Below, in pieces: positions 23,736-32,644 of a stretch of DNA of 51,089 bases. Location: the NCBI RefSeq assembly GCF_049965315.1, contig NZ_JBMFWL010000010.1:1-51089 (forward strand). Reading direction: 5' to 3'. This DNA is from Acidithiobacillus_B sp049965315. GTDB lineage: Bacteria; Pseudomonadota; Gammaproteobacteria; Acidithiobacillales; Acidithiobacillaceae. The notes under the pieces are model-generated. The model saw only the letters and a program-made list of their open reading frames with translations, searched no databases and was not told where the DNA came from. Each line of letters begins with the position of its first letter. The stretch's first letter is position 1. The translations under genes and the position numbers were made by a program.

Positions 23736-23884
23736 TGTCGGTCCTCCCTCATCCATCCTGCACCGCCCCAGTGTCCCGGAAAAATGCCCCTTCGGGAAGG
23801 GGGGAAGATTCCCCTTGACCTGCGCCCGGACTCCTCAGAGGATATTGTCCCAATCCCATTGAGACTCCGTCACAGGACCATTGC

Positions 23885-24466
23885 ATGAGCGAGCACGGCC
23901 TCCACACCCACGCCCCCCACGAAGAAGCCCTCCACGCCGGAGACCATGGCCACGGTGCCGGTCACAGCCTCAACCAATGGGTAGCCATCTTCACCGCCCT
24001 CCTCGCCGCCCTGGGCGCGGTGGTGAGCTATCAGGGCAATCACCTCATGAACGAGGTACTCCTCTATAAAAACGAAGCCGTCCTCAAAAAAACCAAGGCC
24101 ACGGATCAGTGGAACTACTATCAGGCGGTGAGCACCAAAATGCACCTCATGGAACTGGCGGTGGACCTCTCGCCCCCGGACAAGGTCGCTCCTTTCCGCA
24201 AAAAAATCAGCAAATACGAGCAACAAAAGGGTGACATCAAAAAGGCCGCCGACCGCTTGGAGACCGAATCCCAGGCCGCCGATGAAGAGTCCGCGCGGCT
24301 CAACCGTCCCCATAACGACATGGAAATCGGCATGATCTTCCTGCAAATCGCCATTTCCTTGGCCTCCATCACCGCCCTCACCGGGCGCAAGTGGCTCTTC
24401 GGCGCCGCAATGCTGAGCGCCCTGGCGGGCCTGGGACTCTGGATCGCGGCCATGGCAGTCATGTAA
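23885..24466 (+). CDS. DUF4337 family membrane protein
   Basis: A 193-residue DUF4337 protein. A His-rich start (HTHAPHEEALHAGDHGHGAGH) of the kind that can bind metal comes first, then one membrane segment (WVAIFTALLAALGAVVSY), a charged helical region of about 100 residues likely to form coiled coil, and two C-terminal hydrophobic segments. The function is unknown. Its stop codon overlaps the start of the PAP2 gene by one base, so the two are co-translated. Confidence 0.8.
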   Translation: MSEHGLHTHAPHEEALHAGDHGHGAGHSLNQWVAIFTALLAALGAVVSYQGNHLMNEVLLYKNEAVLKKTKATDQWNYYQAVSTKMHLMELAVDLSPPDKVAPFRKKISKYEQQKGDIKKAADRLETESQAADEESARLNRPHNDMEIGMIFLQIAISLASITALTGRKWLFGAAMLSALAGLGLWIAAMAVM

Positions 24467-25071
24467 TGACGGCCGTTTCCCCCCTCTATGCTTGGGGCGG
24501 CCTCAACCGCGAGATCTTTCTGTGGATCAATCAGGGCGGCGGCCCGTGGAAGGACCAGATCGCCCTGGCGGGCACCTGGGCAGGGGATCATCGCTGGTAC
24601 CCCATCGCCATCGCCCTGGCCCTCGGTCTGGCCCTGCTCCGCCCCCGGTGGCTGGCTCCCTATCGCGTTCTGGTGCTGTCCTGGGCCTATCTCCTGAACT
24701 GGGCGGCCATCGCCGCCCTCAAGCCCCTGCTGGACTTTCCCCGCCCCCTGGCCGTCCTGGGTCCCCACTGGGTGCATGTGCTGGGTAGGCCGGAGTTCCA
24801 GCATAGCTTCCCTTCGGGTCACGCCGCATGGGTCTTCCTGCTCCTGGGCAGCCTGAGCCCGGGCGCCAGTTGGCCATTGCGCCTGCTTCTACTCCTGTTC
24901 GCCCTCTGGGTGGCTTGGGCACGGGTAGCGGTAGGGGCCCATTTCCCCGCCGACGTACTGGGCGGCGCCCTCATCGGCCTCGCCTGCGCCGCCCTGGCCA
25001 GCCTGCTGCTGCGGCCATGGCGATCAGGGATCGAGGCCCACTGGAACCCCGCTGCGGGCAGACGGCCCTAG
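24466..25071 (+). CDS. PAP2 family phosphatase (membrane)
   Basis: A 201-residue PAP2 membrane phosphatase. All three motifs are visible: KX6RP (KPLLDFPRP), PSGH (SFPSGHAAW) and the RX5H motif (ARVAVGAHFPADVLGG). Several hydrophobic segments surround them. Members dephosphorylate phosphatidic acid, undecaprenyl pyrophosphate or lipid A; the substrate cannot be chosen here. The start overlaps the DUF4337 stop (TAATG). Confidence 0.88.
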   Translation: MTAVSPLYAWGGLNREIFLWINQGGGPWKDQIALAGTWAGDHRWYPIAIALALGLALLRPRWLAPYRVLVLSWAYLLNWAAIAALKPLLDFPRPLAVLGPHWVHVLGRPEFQHSFPSGHAAWVFLLLGSLSPGASWPLRLLLLLFALWVAWARVAVGAHFPADVLGGALIGLACAALASLLLRPWRSGIEAHWNPAAGRRP

Positions 25072-25245
25072 CAGCCTGCCGGATACGGCATCATAGCCCT
25101 CGCATTCCCCCTGGCATTCTGCTATGGTTCACCTGCCCTCGTGTCTCAGTCTGCATGAGGCGTGCCTTATTGGCCTCCCACCCTGATCAGCGTCTGCCTT
25201 AGACTGGCGTCCCTTGTGGCGAGGCCGATGTCCCTGGAGTAAGTT
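25072..25245 (+). other. 174-nt upstream region of the RhlE-type helicase gene
   Basis: No gene. A long leader for a DEAD-box helicase would suit post-transcriptional or cold control, but I see no convincing hairpin or conserved motif. GGAG lies 8 nt before the ATG. Confidence 0.3.
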
Positions 25246-26517
25246 ATGTCTTTTGCCACCCTCGGCTTGTCCGAAGCGATTTTGCGTGCCGCCCAAGAAC
25301 GCGGTTACACCACCCCCACCCCCATTCAACAGCAGGCCATCCCCGTGGTGTTATCGGGCGTGGACCTCCTGGCCGGCGCCCAGACAGGCACCGGCAAGAC
25401 GGCCGCCTTTGCCATGCCCATCCTGCAGATGCTGTCGGCTGCGGGCACGGCAGCCCCGCGCGGCCCGTCCATCGTTCGCGCCCTGGTCCTGGTTCCTACC
25501 CGCGAACTGGCCGCCCAGGTGGAAGAGAGCGTGCAGATCTACGGCCGCTACCTGCCCCTGCGCTCCATGACCCTCATCGGCGGCGTGAAGATCAACCCGC
25601 AGATGCAAAAGCTCCGCCGCGGCGTGGATATCCTGGTCGCCACCCCCGGCCGGCTGCTGGACCATGTGCAGCAGCGCAGCGTGGACCTGTCCCATGTGGA
25701 GATTCTCGTCCTCGACGAGGCCGACCGCATGTTGGACATGGGCTTTATCCGCGACATTCGGCGCATCCTCTCGTTGCTGCCCAAGCAGCGGCAAAACCTG
25801 CTCTTTTCGGCTACCTTTTCGCCGGAAATCCGGGCCCTGGCCGATGGCTTGCTCAGCAACCCGGCCTGCATCGAAGTCGCCCAGCGCAATGCCGCTGCCG
25901 AATCGGTGGCGCAGCAGGTCTACGCCGTGGACCAGGAGCGCAAGCGCGACCTCCTCGCCCACCTCATCCAGGAGCACAAGTGGGGCCAGGTACTGGTCTT
26001 CACCCGCACCAAGCACGGCGCCGACCGGCTGGCCGGACACCTCTTGCGCGGCGGCATGGCGGCATCGGCCATTCACGGTGACAAGAGCCAGGGCGCCCGT
26101 ACCCGCGCGCTGGCGGAGTTCAAGGACGGCAAGGTGCAGATCCTGGTGGCGACGGACATCGCCGCCCGGGGCATCGACATCAGCGAACTGCCCCACGTCG
26201 TGAATTTCGAACTGCCCCACGTCCCCGAGGACTATGTCCACCGCATCGGCCGTACGGGCCGCGCCGGCAGCACCGGGCAGGCCGTATCGCTGGTTTGTGG
26301 CGAGGAGCACAAGCAGTTGTTGGACATCGAAAAGCTCTTGCGCCGCTCCCTGCCCAAAGAGATCGTCGCCGGATTCGAGCCGCAGCAGCAGCGGCGGAGC
26401 AGCACACCCGCCCCCACGCCCCGCCACAGCCCCAACGCCGCGCCCCGTCGGGGCAACGGCCCCGCCGTGCAGAACGGCGCGACCGCCCGCAACCAAGGCC
26501 GCGCCCGCCGGGTGTAA
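25246..26517 (+). CDS. rhlE: DEAD-box RNA helicase, RhlE type
   Basis: A 423-residue DEAD-box helicase. Q motif (GYTTPTPIQQQAIP), motif I (AQTGTGKTAA), Ia (PTRELA), II (DEAD), III (SAT), V (ATDIAARGID) and VI (HRIGRTGRAG) are all in order. The C-terminal 50 residues are basic and rich in Gln, Arg, Pro and Asn, typical of RhlE tails that contact RNA. It remodels rRNA or mRNA structure. A strong terminator follows directly. Confidence 0.9.
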   Translation: MSFATLGLSEAILRAAQERGYTTPTPIQQQAIPVVLSGVDLLAGAQTGTGKTAAFAMPILQMLSAAGTAAPRGPSIVRALVLVPTRELAAQVEESVQIYGRYLPLRSMTLIGGVKINPQMQKLRRGVDILVATPGRLLDHVQQRSVDLSHVEILVLDEADRMLDMGFIRDIRRILSLLPKQRQNLLFSATFSPEIRALADGLLSNPACIEVAQRNAAAESVAQQVYAVDQERKRDLLAHLIQEHKWGQVLVFTRTKHGADRLAGHLLRGGMAASAIHGDKSQGARTRALAEFKDGKVQILVATDIAARGIDISELPHVVNFELPHVPEDYVHRIGRTGRAGSTGQAVSLVCGEEHKQLLDIEKLLRRSLPKEIVAGFEPQQQRRSSTPAPTPRHSPNAAPRRGNGPAVQNGATARNQGRARRV

Positions 26518-26533
26518 AACTCGGTTGCAAAGC

Positions 26534-26574
26534 AACGCTGGCCCGGCTCCGTTTTGCCGGGCCAGCGTTTTTTT
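26534..26574 (+). terminator. Strong Rho-independent terminator after the helicase gene
   Basis: A 14-bp perfect stem, AACGCTGGCCCGGC (26534-26547) with GCCGGGCCAGCGTT (26556-26569), an 8-nt loop, and a run of seven T (26568-26574). Confidence 0.95.
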
Positions 26575-26631
26575 ATGCCCGGCGCGCCGTGCGCCGGCCC
26601 CGGGATTCTACACGCCCGCCCGCCGAGGGGC

Positions 26632-27231
26632 TCAAAAATGATCCAGCACCACCAGGGAGTCTATCGCCAGGCGCTCGCGGGGCCAGGGTTCCCCGGTCGC
26701 CTTGCCGATGGCCAGCATAAAGCCGATGGCATGGTGATCGGGCAGGTGAATCAGGCGGGCCACGGCGTCGAAATCGAAACCGTCCATGGGGCAGGAGTCG
26801 TAGCCCAGATCCTTGGCCAGCAGCATCAGCGACATGCCCATCAGACCCAGGGAGCGCATGGCCTCGTCGCGCGCCACCCGGGGCTTGCCGCGATAATACT
26901 CATCGAGCTTGGGGAGAATGAAATCCTGCACCGCTTGCGGGGCCGTATCCCAGTAGCGCTGGGGTTCTTCCTGCCAGGCATCGAGATCGGCGCACAACAC
27001 GAAGAGGAGGGAGGCATCCGTCACCTGGGGCTGCCCCCAGGCTACTTCACGAATGGCGGCGCGCAGGGCAGGGTCCCGCACGTCCACCAGGCGCCAGTGC
27101 TGGATATTGTAGGCGCTGGGCGTCAGGGCGGCATTTTCCAGCAGGGTACGGCGGGTGGCTGCGGAGATCTGGTGATGGGGATCAAAGGCCTTGACGGCCC
27201 GGCGCTGCTGGATGGCTTCAATGACGTTCAT
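26632..27231 (-). CDS. Nitroreductase family protein
   Basis: A 199-residue FMN-dependent nitroreductase-fold protein. It begins with IEAIQQRRAVKAFDP, has LTPSAYNIQHWRLV for FMN and substrate contact, and MDGFD near the end. Such enzymes reduce nitro groups, quinones or flavins with NAD(P)H. GGAG lies 6 nt before the ATG. Its promoter contains a TetR-type operator, so induction by an electrophile or quinone is likely; the repressor gene is not in the window. The gene is convergent with the helicase gene. Confidence 0.85.
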   Translation of the reverse strand: MNVIEAIQQRRAVKAFDPHHQISAATRRTLLENAALTPSAYNIQHWRLVDVRDPALRAAIREVAWGQPQVTDASLLFVLCADLDAWQEEPQRYWDTAPQAVQDFILPKLDEYYRGKPRVARDEAMRSLGLMGMSLMLLAKDLGYDSCPMDGFDFDAVARLIHLPDHHAIGFMLAIGKATGEPWPRERLAIDSLVVLDHF

Positions 27232-27263
27232 GGAAACTCCGGAGTGAGTGGCTGACTCCCCCT

Positions 27264-27291
27264 ATAGTACCGACTGGTCGGTATAGGTCAA
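27264..27291 (-). promoter_or_regulatory. Promoter of the nitroreductase gene
   Basis: On the minus strand, TTGACC (27291-27286) and TACTAT (27269-27264) are 16 nt apart. Predicted transcript start is about 27257. Confidence 0.6.
27268..27283. promoter_or_regulatory. TetR-type operator inside the nitroreductase promoter
   Basis: Seven-base half-sites TACCGAC (27268-27274) and GTCGGTA (27277-27283) flank a 2-bp centre. This palindrome fills the spacer between the -35 and -10 elements, where a bound repressor would block RNA polymerase. Form and size fit TetR-family operators. Confidence 0.7.
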
Positions 27292-27340
27292 GGGCGCAGA
27301 GGGCGCGGCATTCCTGCCGACGCCCCGTCAGGACCGAGCG

Positions 27341-29008
27341 CTAGCGCGCGATGGGCTTGTAGCGCAGACGACGGGGCTTGGCGCCTTCCTCACCCAGGCG
27401 ACGCTTTTTATCGGCTTCGTACTCCTGATAATTGCCGGCAAAGAAATTGACCGCCGAGTTGCCCTCAAAGGCGATGATATGGGTGGCGATGCGATCCAGG
27501 AACCAGCGGTCATGGGAGATGACCAGCACGCAACCGGCAAACTCCAGCAGGGCGTCTTCCAGGGCGCGCAGGGTTTCCACATCGAGATCGTTGGAGGGCT
27601 CGTCGAGGAGCAGGACATTGCCGCCGGCGATGAGGGTCTTGGCCAGGTGCAGGCGTCCCCGCTCCCCACCCGAGAGTTGCCCCACCAGTTTCTGCTGGTC
27701 GGCGCCCTTGAAATTGAAGCGACCGCAGTAGGCGCGGGAGGGGATTTCAAACTTGCCGACGGTAAGGATGTCGAGGCCGCCGGAGATCTCTTCCCAGACA
27801 TTGTTTTTGGCCGCAAGGGCATCGCGGGACTGATCCACATAGGCGAGCTGCACTGTGGAACCCAGCTTGACCTCGCCGCTATCGGGCTGTTCCGCCCCGG
27901 TGATCATGCGGAAAAAGGTGGATTTGCCGGCCCCGTTGGGGCCAATGATGCCGACGATGGCGCCGGGCGGGATCTTGAAGCTGAGGTTGTCGATGAGCAG
28001 ACGATCGCCGAATCCCTTGCTGACGTTGCAGAACTCGATGACTTCATTGCCCAGGCGTTCGGCCACGGGGATGAAGATCTCCTGGGTCTCGTTGCGCTGC
28101 TGGTATTCCTGGGAACTGAGTTCTTCAAAGCGGGCGAGACGCGCCTTGCTCTTGCTCTGGCGGCCCTTGGCGCTCTGCCGCACCCATTCCAGTTCGTGCT
28201 GCATGGCCTTGAGGCGGGCCACTTCCTGCTTGGCCTCCATCTCCAGGCGTTTTTCCTTCTGTTCGAGCCAGGAAGAGTAATTGCCCTTCCAGGGAATGCC
28301 GTGGCCGCGGTCCAGCTCCAGGATCCATTCGGCGGCGTTGTCCAAAAAGTAACGGTCATGGGTCACGGCGACCACGGTACCCGGAAAACGGGCCAGGAAC
28401 TGTTCCAGCCAGTCTACCGACTCGGCGTCCAGGTGGTTGGTGGGCTCGTCGAGGAGGAGCATGTCCGGACGGCTGATGAGCAGGCGACAGAGGGCGACAC
28501 GGCGCTTCTCACCGCCGGAAAGGGGGCCAATGAGGGCATCCCAGGGCGGCAGGCGCAGGGCGTCGGCGGCGATCTCCATCTGCTGCTGCGCCTGATGCCC
28601 ATCGCCGGCAGCGACGATGGCTTCCAGGCGGGCCTGTTCGCCGGCGAGGGCGTCAAAATCGGCATCCGGGTCGGCATAGGCAGTATAGACGGCCTCCAGT
28701 TGCTGCTGGGCGGTGAGGACCTCCCCCAGCCCCTCTTCTACGGCCTGACGCACGGTTTTCTCGGCATCCAGCACGGGCTCCTGGGTGAGAAAGCCTATTT
28801 TCAGCCCCGGCATGGGCGTGGCCTCGCCTTCAAAGGCCTTGTCCACTCCAGCCATGATCTTGAGCAGGGTCGACTTGCCCGAGCCGTTGAGTCCCAGCAC
28901 GCCAATCTTGGCGCCGGGGAAAAAGGAAAGCGAGATGTCCTTGAGCAAGGCCCGCTTGGGGGGAACCACCTTGCTGAGGTGGTTCATGGTGAAGACGTAT
29001 TGCGCCAT
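27341..29008 (-). CDS. ettA: Energy-dependent translational throttle protein EttA (ABC-F)
   Basis: An ABC-F ATPase of 555 residues, the usual EttA length. Two ATP-binding cassettes have Walker A motifs GLNGSGKST and GPNGAGKST, signatures LSGGEKRRV and LSGGERGRL, and Walker B motifs LLLDEPTNHLD and LLLDEPSNDLD. The start MAQYVFTMNHLSKVVPPKR is typical of EttA. No membrane segments. It binds the ribosomal E site and slows the first translation step when ATP is low. Confidence 0.96.
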   Translation of the reverse strand: MAQYVFTMNHLSKVVPPKRALLKDISLSFFPGAKIGVLGLNGSGKSTLLKIMAGVDKAFEGEATPMPGLKIGFLTQEPVLDAEKTVRQAVEEGLGEVLTAQQQLEAVYTAYADPDADFDALAGEQARLEAIVAAGDGHQAQQQMEIAADALRLPPWDALIGPLSGGEKRRVALCRLLISRPDMLLLDEPTNHLDAESVDWLEQFLARFPGTVVAVTHDRYFLDNAAEWILELDRGHGIPWKGNYSSWLEQKEKRLEMEAKQEVARLKAMQHELEWVRQSAKGRQSKSKARLARFEELSSQEYQQRNETQEIFIPVAERLGNEVIEFCNVSKGFGDRLLIDNLSFKIPPGAIVGIIGPNGAGKSTFFRMITGAEQPDSGEVKLGSTVQLAYVDQSRDALAAKNNVWEEISGGLDILTVGKFEIPSRAYCGRFNFKGADQQKLVGQLSGGERGRLHLAKTLIAGGNVLLLDEPSNDLDVETLRALEDALLEFAGCVLVISHDRWFLDRIATHIIAFEGNSAVNFFAGNYQEYEADKKRRLGEEGAKPRRLRYKPIAR

Positions 29009-29114
29009 AAGAGGATTCCGTAACTGGGATTAAGGCTGCACTGCTGCCGACGATGCCATTTTATGCCTTTCCGCCCATCCTTGCACGAAACCGGCTAGCG
29101 GCTGACTCCTTGGC

Positions 29115-30050
29115 CTAATCCGCCGGGGGAAAAGCGCTTTGCGCCAGGCCAATGAACGACCGCAGCGCGGGGCTTTGCTGCGCGATCTCTTCCTGCCAAG
29201 CCAGGAAGACTTCGCTGTCGGCCATCTCATCCTGCAGAGGCAGGAAGGTGACGCCGGGGCGGACGGCCTGGGCGAAAGAGGAAAAGAGAAAGCTCACCGC
29301 CAATCCGGCGGCCACCATGCTGAGAACGGCGTTGGAATCGGCCATTTCCATGAGGATGCGCGGCTGCAGGCCGTGGGCCAGGCAGTTGGCCCAGATGCGG
29401 TCGTAGGAACCCGGCGCCACCTCGCGGCGCAACAACACAATATCCGCATCGGCGAGCAGCGAGAAGGGCACGGGCGCCTGTTGCGCCAGGGCATGTCCCG
29501 TGGGAACCAGCAGCAGGAGGCGCTCTTTCAGTAGGGAATGCTGTCGGATATCAGGCCCCGCCTCCATGTCCCGGATCAGTGCCACGTCCATCTGCCCGGC
29601 AAGCAGGGCGCGGGTTTGCGCAGCGCTGCTCATCTCCTGCAACTCCAGCCGCACCTGGGGATGAGCGGCGCGGAAGCTGCGCAAGAGGCGCGGCAGGAGG
29701 GTAATGGCCGTGGAGCCGACAAAGCCGATGCGCAGCACGCCGGCATCGCCCCGGCCGATGTCCTGCATCAAGCGTCGGGTGCGCGCCGCATGGGCAAGGA
29801 GCAGACGGGCTTCGGGCAGGAGGGCGGCCCCGGCTGACGTCAGCCGCACCTCGCGCTGATTGCGGAGGAAGAGGGGCATTCCCAGTTCCTCCTCCAGACT
29901 GCGGATGCTCCGGCTCAGGGAAGGCTGGGCCAGATGCAGGCGCTCGGCGGCACGATGAAAATGCAGGGTCTCGGCCAGGGCCACGAAGTGACGCAAATGA
30001 CGCAAATCCACTAGGCCGGCGCTCCCGGGCAAAACCTTAGCGTACGTCAC
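29115..30050 (-). CDS. LysR family regulator of the efflux operon
   Basis: A LysR-type regulator of 311 residues. The winged helix occupies about residues 16-75 (LRHLRHFVALAETLHFHRAA, then LHLAQPSLSRSIRSLEEELG), followed by the effector domain from residue 105. It is the last gene of the efflux operon, not divergent as usual. The ATG at 30050 overlaps the adaptor gene by 14 nt, as the other junctions do; a GTG at 30011 with GGGAG upstream is an alternative that would match the common LysR start. The closest candidate site is an inverted repeat at 34342-34360. Confidence 0.88.
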   Translation of the reverse strand: MTYAKVLPGSAGLVDLRHLRHFVALAETLHFHRAAERLHLAQPSLSRSIRSLEEELGMPLFLRNQREVRLTSAGAALLPEARLLLAHAARTRRLMQDIGRGDAGVLRIGFVGSTAITLLPRLLRSFRAAHPQVRLELQEMSSAAQTRALLAGQMDVALIRDMEAGPDIRQHSLLKERLLLLVPTGHALAQQAPVPFSLLADADIVLLRREVAPGSYDRIWANCLAHGLQPRILMEMADSNAVLSMVAAGLAVSFLFSSFAQAVRPGVTFLPLQDEMADSEVFLAWQEEIAQQSPALRSFIGLAQSAFPPAD

Positions 30051-31191
30051 GCCGGCCTCCCGCCGCCAGGTCTGCGGCGGCAGCGCTGGCCGACCCGGGC
30101 CGCGCCGTTTCCATCCAAGCGGGCGCCGGCCCCTGCCGGGCCTTGCCGCCGACGCGGATGGCCATGGACATGGTCAGCCCCGGACGGAGGGGGTGGGCAA
30201 CGAGGTCCTGGGGGTCGATGGCAATGCGTACCGGGATTCGCTGGGTAAACTTGATCCAGTTGCCGCTGGCATTTTCCGGAGGCAGGACAGCAAAAATCGC
30301 CCCCGAAGCACCGCCAATGCCTGCCACCCAACCATGGTAGGTGACCCCGCCGCCATACACGTCGGCATGCAGGATGACTCTCGCCCCCACCCGCACGGCG
30401 GCCAGATCCGTTTCCTTGACGTTGGCGTCCACCCAGATCTGGTGGAGGGGAACGACGGTGAACAGGCGCTGCCCCGGCGCCACCCATTGCCCGCGCTGAA
30501 CCGCCTGCTGGGCGAGGATGCCGCTGACGGGGGCGCGAATGATCTGCCGCTGCAGGGTCAATTGCGCCAGCTTGACGCGTTCCAGGGCCGCCTTGACGCT
30601 GGGGGCGTTGTCCGCGTCCCGGGCGCCCAGGCGGGCCTGAAGGGCGCGGCCATGGGCGTTTTCCGCCGCGATTTCCCCCCGCAGGCGGGCCACCTCGTCC
30701 TTGCTGGCGATGGCCTCCAGGGTCTGCGCCGCCCCGCTCTCGGCCGCTGCCCCATAACGCCAGGCCTTTTGCCGGGCCGTTGCCAACGCCGCCGCCAAGG
30801 CCGCACCGTGCGCCCGGCTCGCGGCCATTTCTTCCATGAGGGCTCGGGCATCTTGCCGGGATTGGGCCAGTTGGGCCTGGGCCCGGTGCAACGCCAGTTC
30901 CGCCCGCCGCCCGCCCAGGATGACCAGCGGATCACCGCGCCGGACGACGAGGGTATTGTAGCCGGACACCGCTGCCACCGTACCGCTGACTCGCGCATTC
31001 ACCGGATAGATATTGCCCTCCACATAGGCATCGTCCACATTCACCCACCAGCGGCCCACCAAGAACCACCAGGCCGCCCAGCCCGCCAACGCCAGGAGGA
31101 CGATGACCAGGAGGAGCCACAAATTGCGCCGCCGGCGCCAGCTTTCCTCGGCCAAGCGCCGTGCCCCGCTCACCACCTCAGGAATGGCCAT
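30037..31191 (-). CDS. HlyD/EmrA family membrane fusion protein
   Basis: A periplasmic adaptor of 384 residues. It has one N-terminal membrane helix (NLWLLLVIVLLALAGWAAWW), a lipoyl half-motif (YVEGNIYPVNARVSGTVAAV), a coiled-coil hairpin (about 105-220), and the second lipoyl half (IRAPVSGILAQQAVQRGQWV). It connects the inner-membrane permease to the outer-membrane channel. Its start overlaps the channel gene by 14 nt. The EmrA form fits its DHA2 partner. Confidence 0.9.
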   Translation of the reverse strand: MAIPEVVSGARRLAEESWRRRRNLWLLLVIVLLALAGWAAWWFLVGRWWVNVDDAYVEGNIYPVNARVSGTVAAVSGYNTLVVRRGDPLVILGGRRAELALHRAQAQLAQSRQDARALMEEMAASRAHGAALAAALATARQKAWRYGAAAESGAAQTLEAIASKDEVARLRGEIAAENAHGRALQARLGARDADNAPSVKAALERVKLAQLTLQRQIIRAPVSGILAQQAVQRGQWVAPGQRLFTVVPLHQIWVDANVKETDLAAVRVGARVILHADVYGGGVTYHGWVAGIGGASGAIFAVLPPENASGNWIKFTQRIPVRIAIDPQDLVAHPLRPGLTMSMAIRVGGKARQGPAPAWMETARPGSASAAAADLAAGGRRDVR

Positions 31192-32644
31192 AACCGCCTC
31201 CCAATGCCGTCTCCAGCTCGGCCCAGGCCCGCAGGCTGCCATAATGCAACAGATCCACCTGCATCCGCTCTCGGACGGCGCCCTCCTGCTGGGCCAGGAC
31301 CGCCGTTTCGTCATCCACGCCCAGGGCCCGGCGGCGCTCCACCAGGACCACCCGTTGGCCAACCCACCGCTCGGCCCGGCGTTGGGCGGCCCATTGGGCC
31401 GTCTCGCTGGTCCAGGCCGAAAGGGCCGTGAGCACCTGGCGGGTGGCCCGCAATACCGTCTGCTCATAAATGGCCACCGCCTCCGACTGCCGCGCCTCCG
31501 CGGCATGCAAGCGGGCATGGAGCGCGCGGCTGGTAAAAATCGGCAGATGAATGGCCGGTCCTAGCGCATAGGCGAAGCTCGCCGGATTCAGGAGCGTAGC
31601 CAGGGAAGCGCTGTTCATGTCGAGAAGAGCGGAAAAAGAGACATCCGGATAAAATTCCGCTCGCGCGGCACGGGTGCGCGCCATGCGCGCCAGCGCCGCA
31701 TCCCGCGCCGCCTGGACGTCAGGCCGGCGCGCCACGAGATCCAGACGCAGATGCGGAGGTAGCGCCGGAAGGACTTGCTCTTGGGGATATTCCGGCTGTA
31801 CGGGCAAGGCGTCCGGGTTCGTGGCGGCCAGTTCGGCCAGTTCGGCCCGCGCGTCGTCCGCCAGGCCGGCCCAGTGCTCCGCCAGCGCCTGGAGGGTCGC
31901 TAGCTGCTGGCGTTGCCGGGTGAGGGGGATTTGCGAACTCAGGCCCAGGCGCTGGCGGATTTCGGCGAGTTGCAAACGCTTCTCCGCCAGATCCAGCAAG
32001 TTTTCCGTTTGCGCATATTGACGGCTGCTCAGGCACCAATCCAGATAGCGGCGGACAATGGCTCCGGCCAGCAAGCGGCGCGTATCCGCCAGACGCGCAT
32101 TTGCCGCCCGCTCTTCGCCCAAGGCGGCCTTCCACAAGTCCCGCCGCTTCCCCCAAAAATCCAGGGCCTGGCTGAAGCCCAGGCCGATGTCGCCGCTATC
32201 ATACCTTTTGTTGCCCAAGCCCAGGGCGCCAAAGGGCCCATTGCCGCTGAACTGCATGGGAGCAATGCTGGCGGCCCCATTGATCTGCGGGCCGAGGGCC
32301 GCACCGTGCAGACGGCTCATGGCCGCCGCCCAATCCAATTCCGATTGGGCGGCCATGATCTGCGGGCTATGGGTCAGGGCATGGCGCAGCAGGCTATCGA
32401 GCTGGGCCACCCGCAGACCACGCCACCAGTCCTCTTCAGGCCATGCCCCGGTGGGCGGGGGATGGGCGCCCTGCATGATGGTTACCGTCTTCGCCATAGC
32501 CGGAACCGGCACTCCGGCAGGCGAAAGGGCGTGAATCTGCGGGGCACAGGCGCTCAAGAGGGTGCCCATCAGGGCTACGGCCAGAGCGGCCGGCACGCCC
32601 CTCTCCACGGAAAACGGGCGCAGGAGATCATTATTCCCCTCCAT
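31178..32644 (-). CDS. Outer-membrane efflux channel lipoprotein (NodT/OprM family)
   Basis: A TolC-like channel of 488 residues. A lipoprotein signal with lipobox LLSAC comes first, then two repeated coiled-coil regions; family landmarks are DWWRGLRVAQLDSLL, LDFWGKRRDLW and RRPDVQAARDAAL. It forms the outer-membrane exit of a tripartite pump. The ATG at 32644 overlaps the permease gene by 14 nt; the longer frame adds 21 residues before the signal. Drug range cannot be read from sequence. Confidence 0.9.
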   Translation of the reverse strand: MEGNNDLLRPFSVERGVPAALAVALMGTLLSACAPQIHALSPAGVPVPAMAKTVTIMQGAHPPPTGAWPEEDWWRGLRVAQLDSLLRHALTHSPQIMAAQSELDWAAAMSRLHGAALGPQINGAASIAPMQFSGNGPFGALGLGNKRYDSGDIGLGFSQALDFWGKRRDLWKAALGEERAANARLADTRRLLAGAIVRRYLDWCLSSRQYAQTENLLDLAEKRLQLAEIRQRLGLSSQIPLTRQRQQLATLQALAEHWAGLADDARAELAELAATNPDALPVQPEYPQEQVLPALPPHLRLDLVARRPDVQAARDAALARMARTRAARAEFYPDVSFSALLDMNSASLATLLNPASFAYALGPAIHLPIFTSRALHARLHAAEARQSEAVAIYEQTVLRATRQVLTALSAWTSETAQWAAQRRAERWVGQRVVLVERRRALGVDDETAVLAQQEGAVRERMQVDLLHYGSLRAWAELETALGGGYGHS

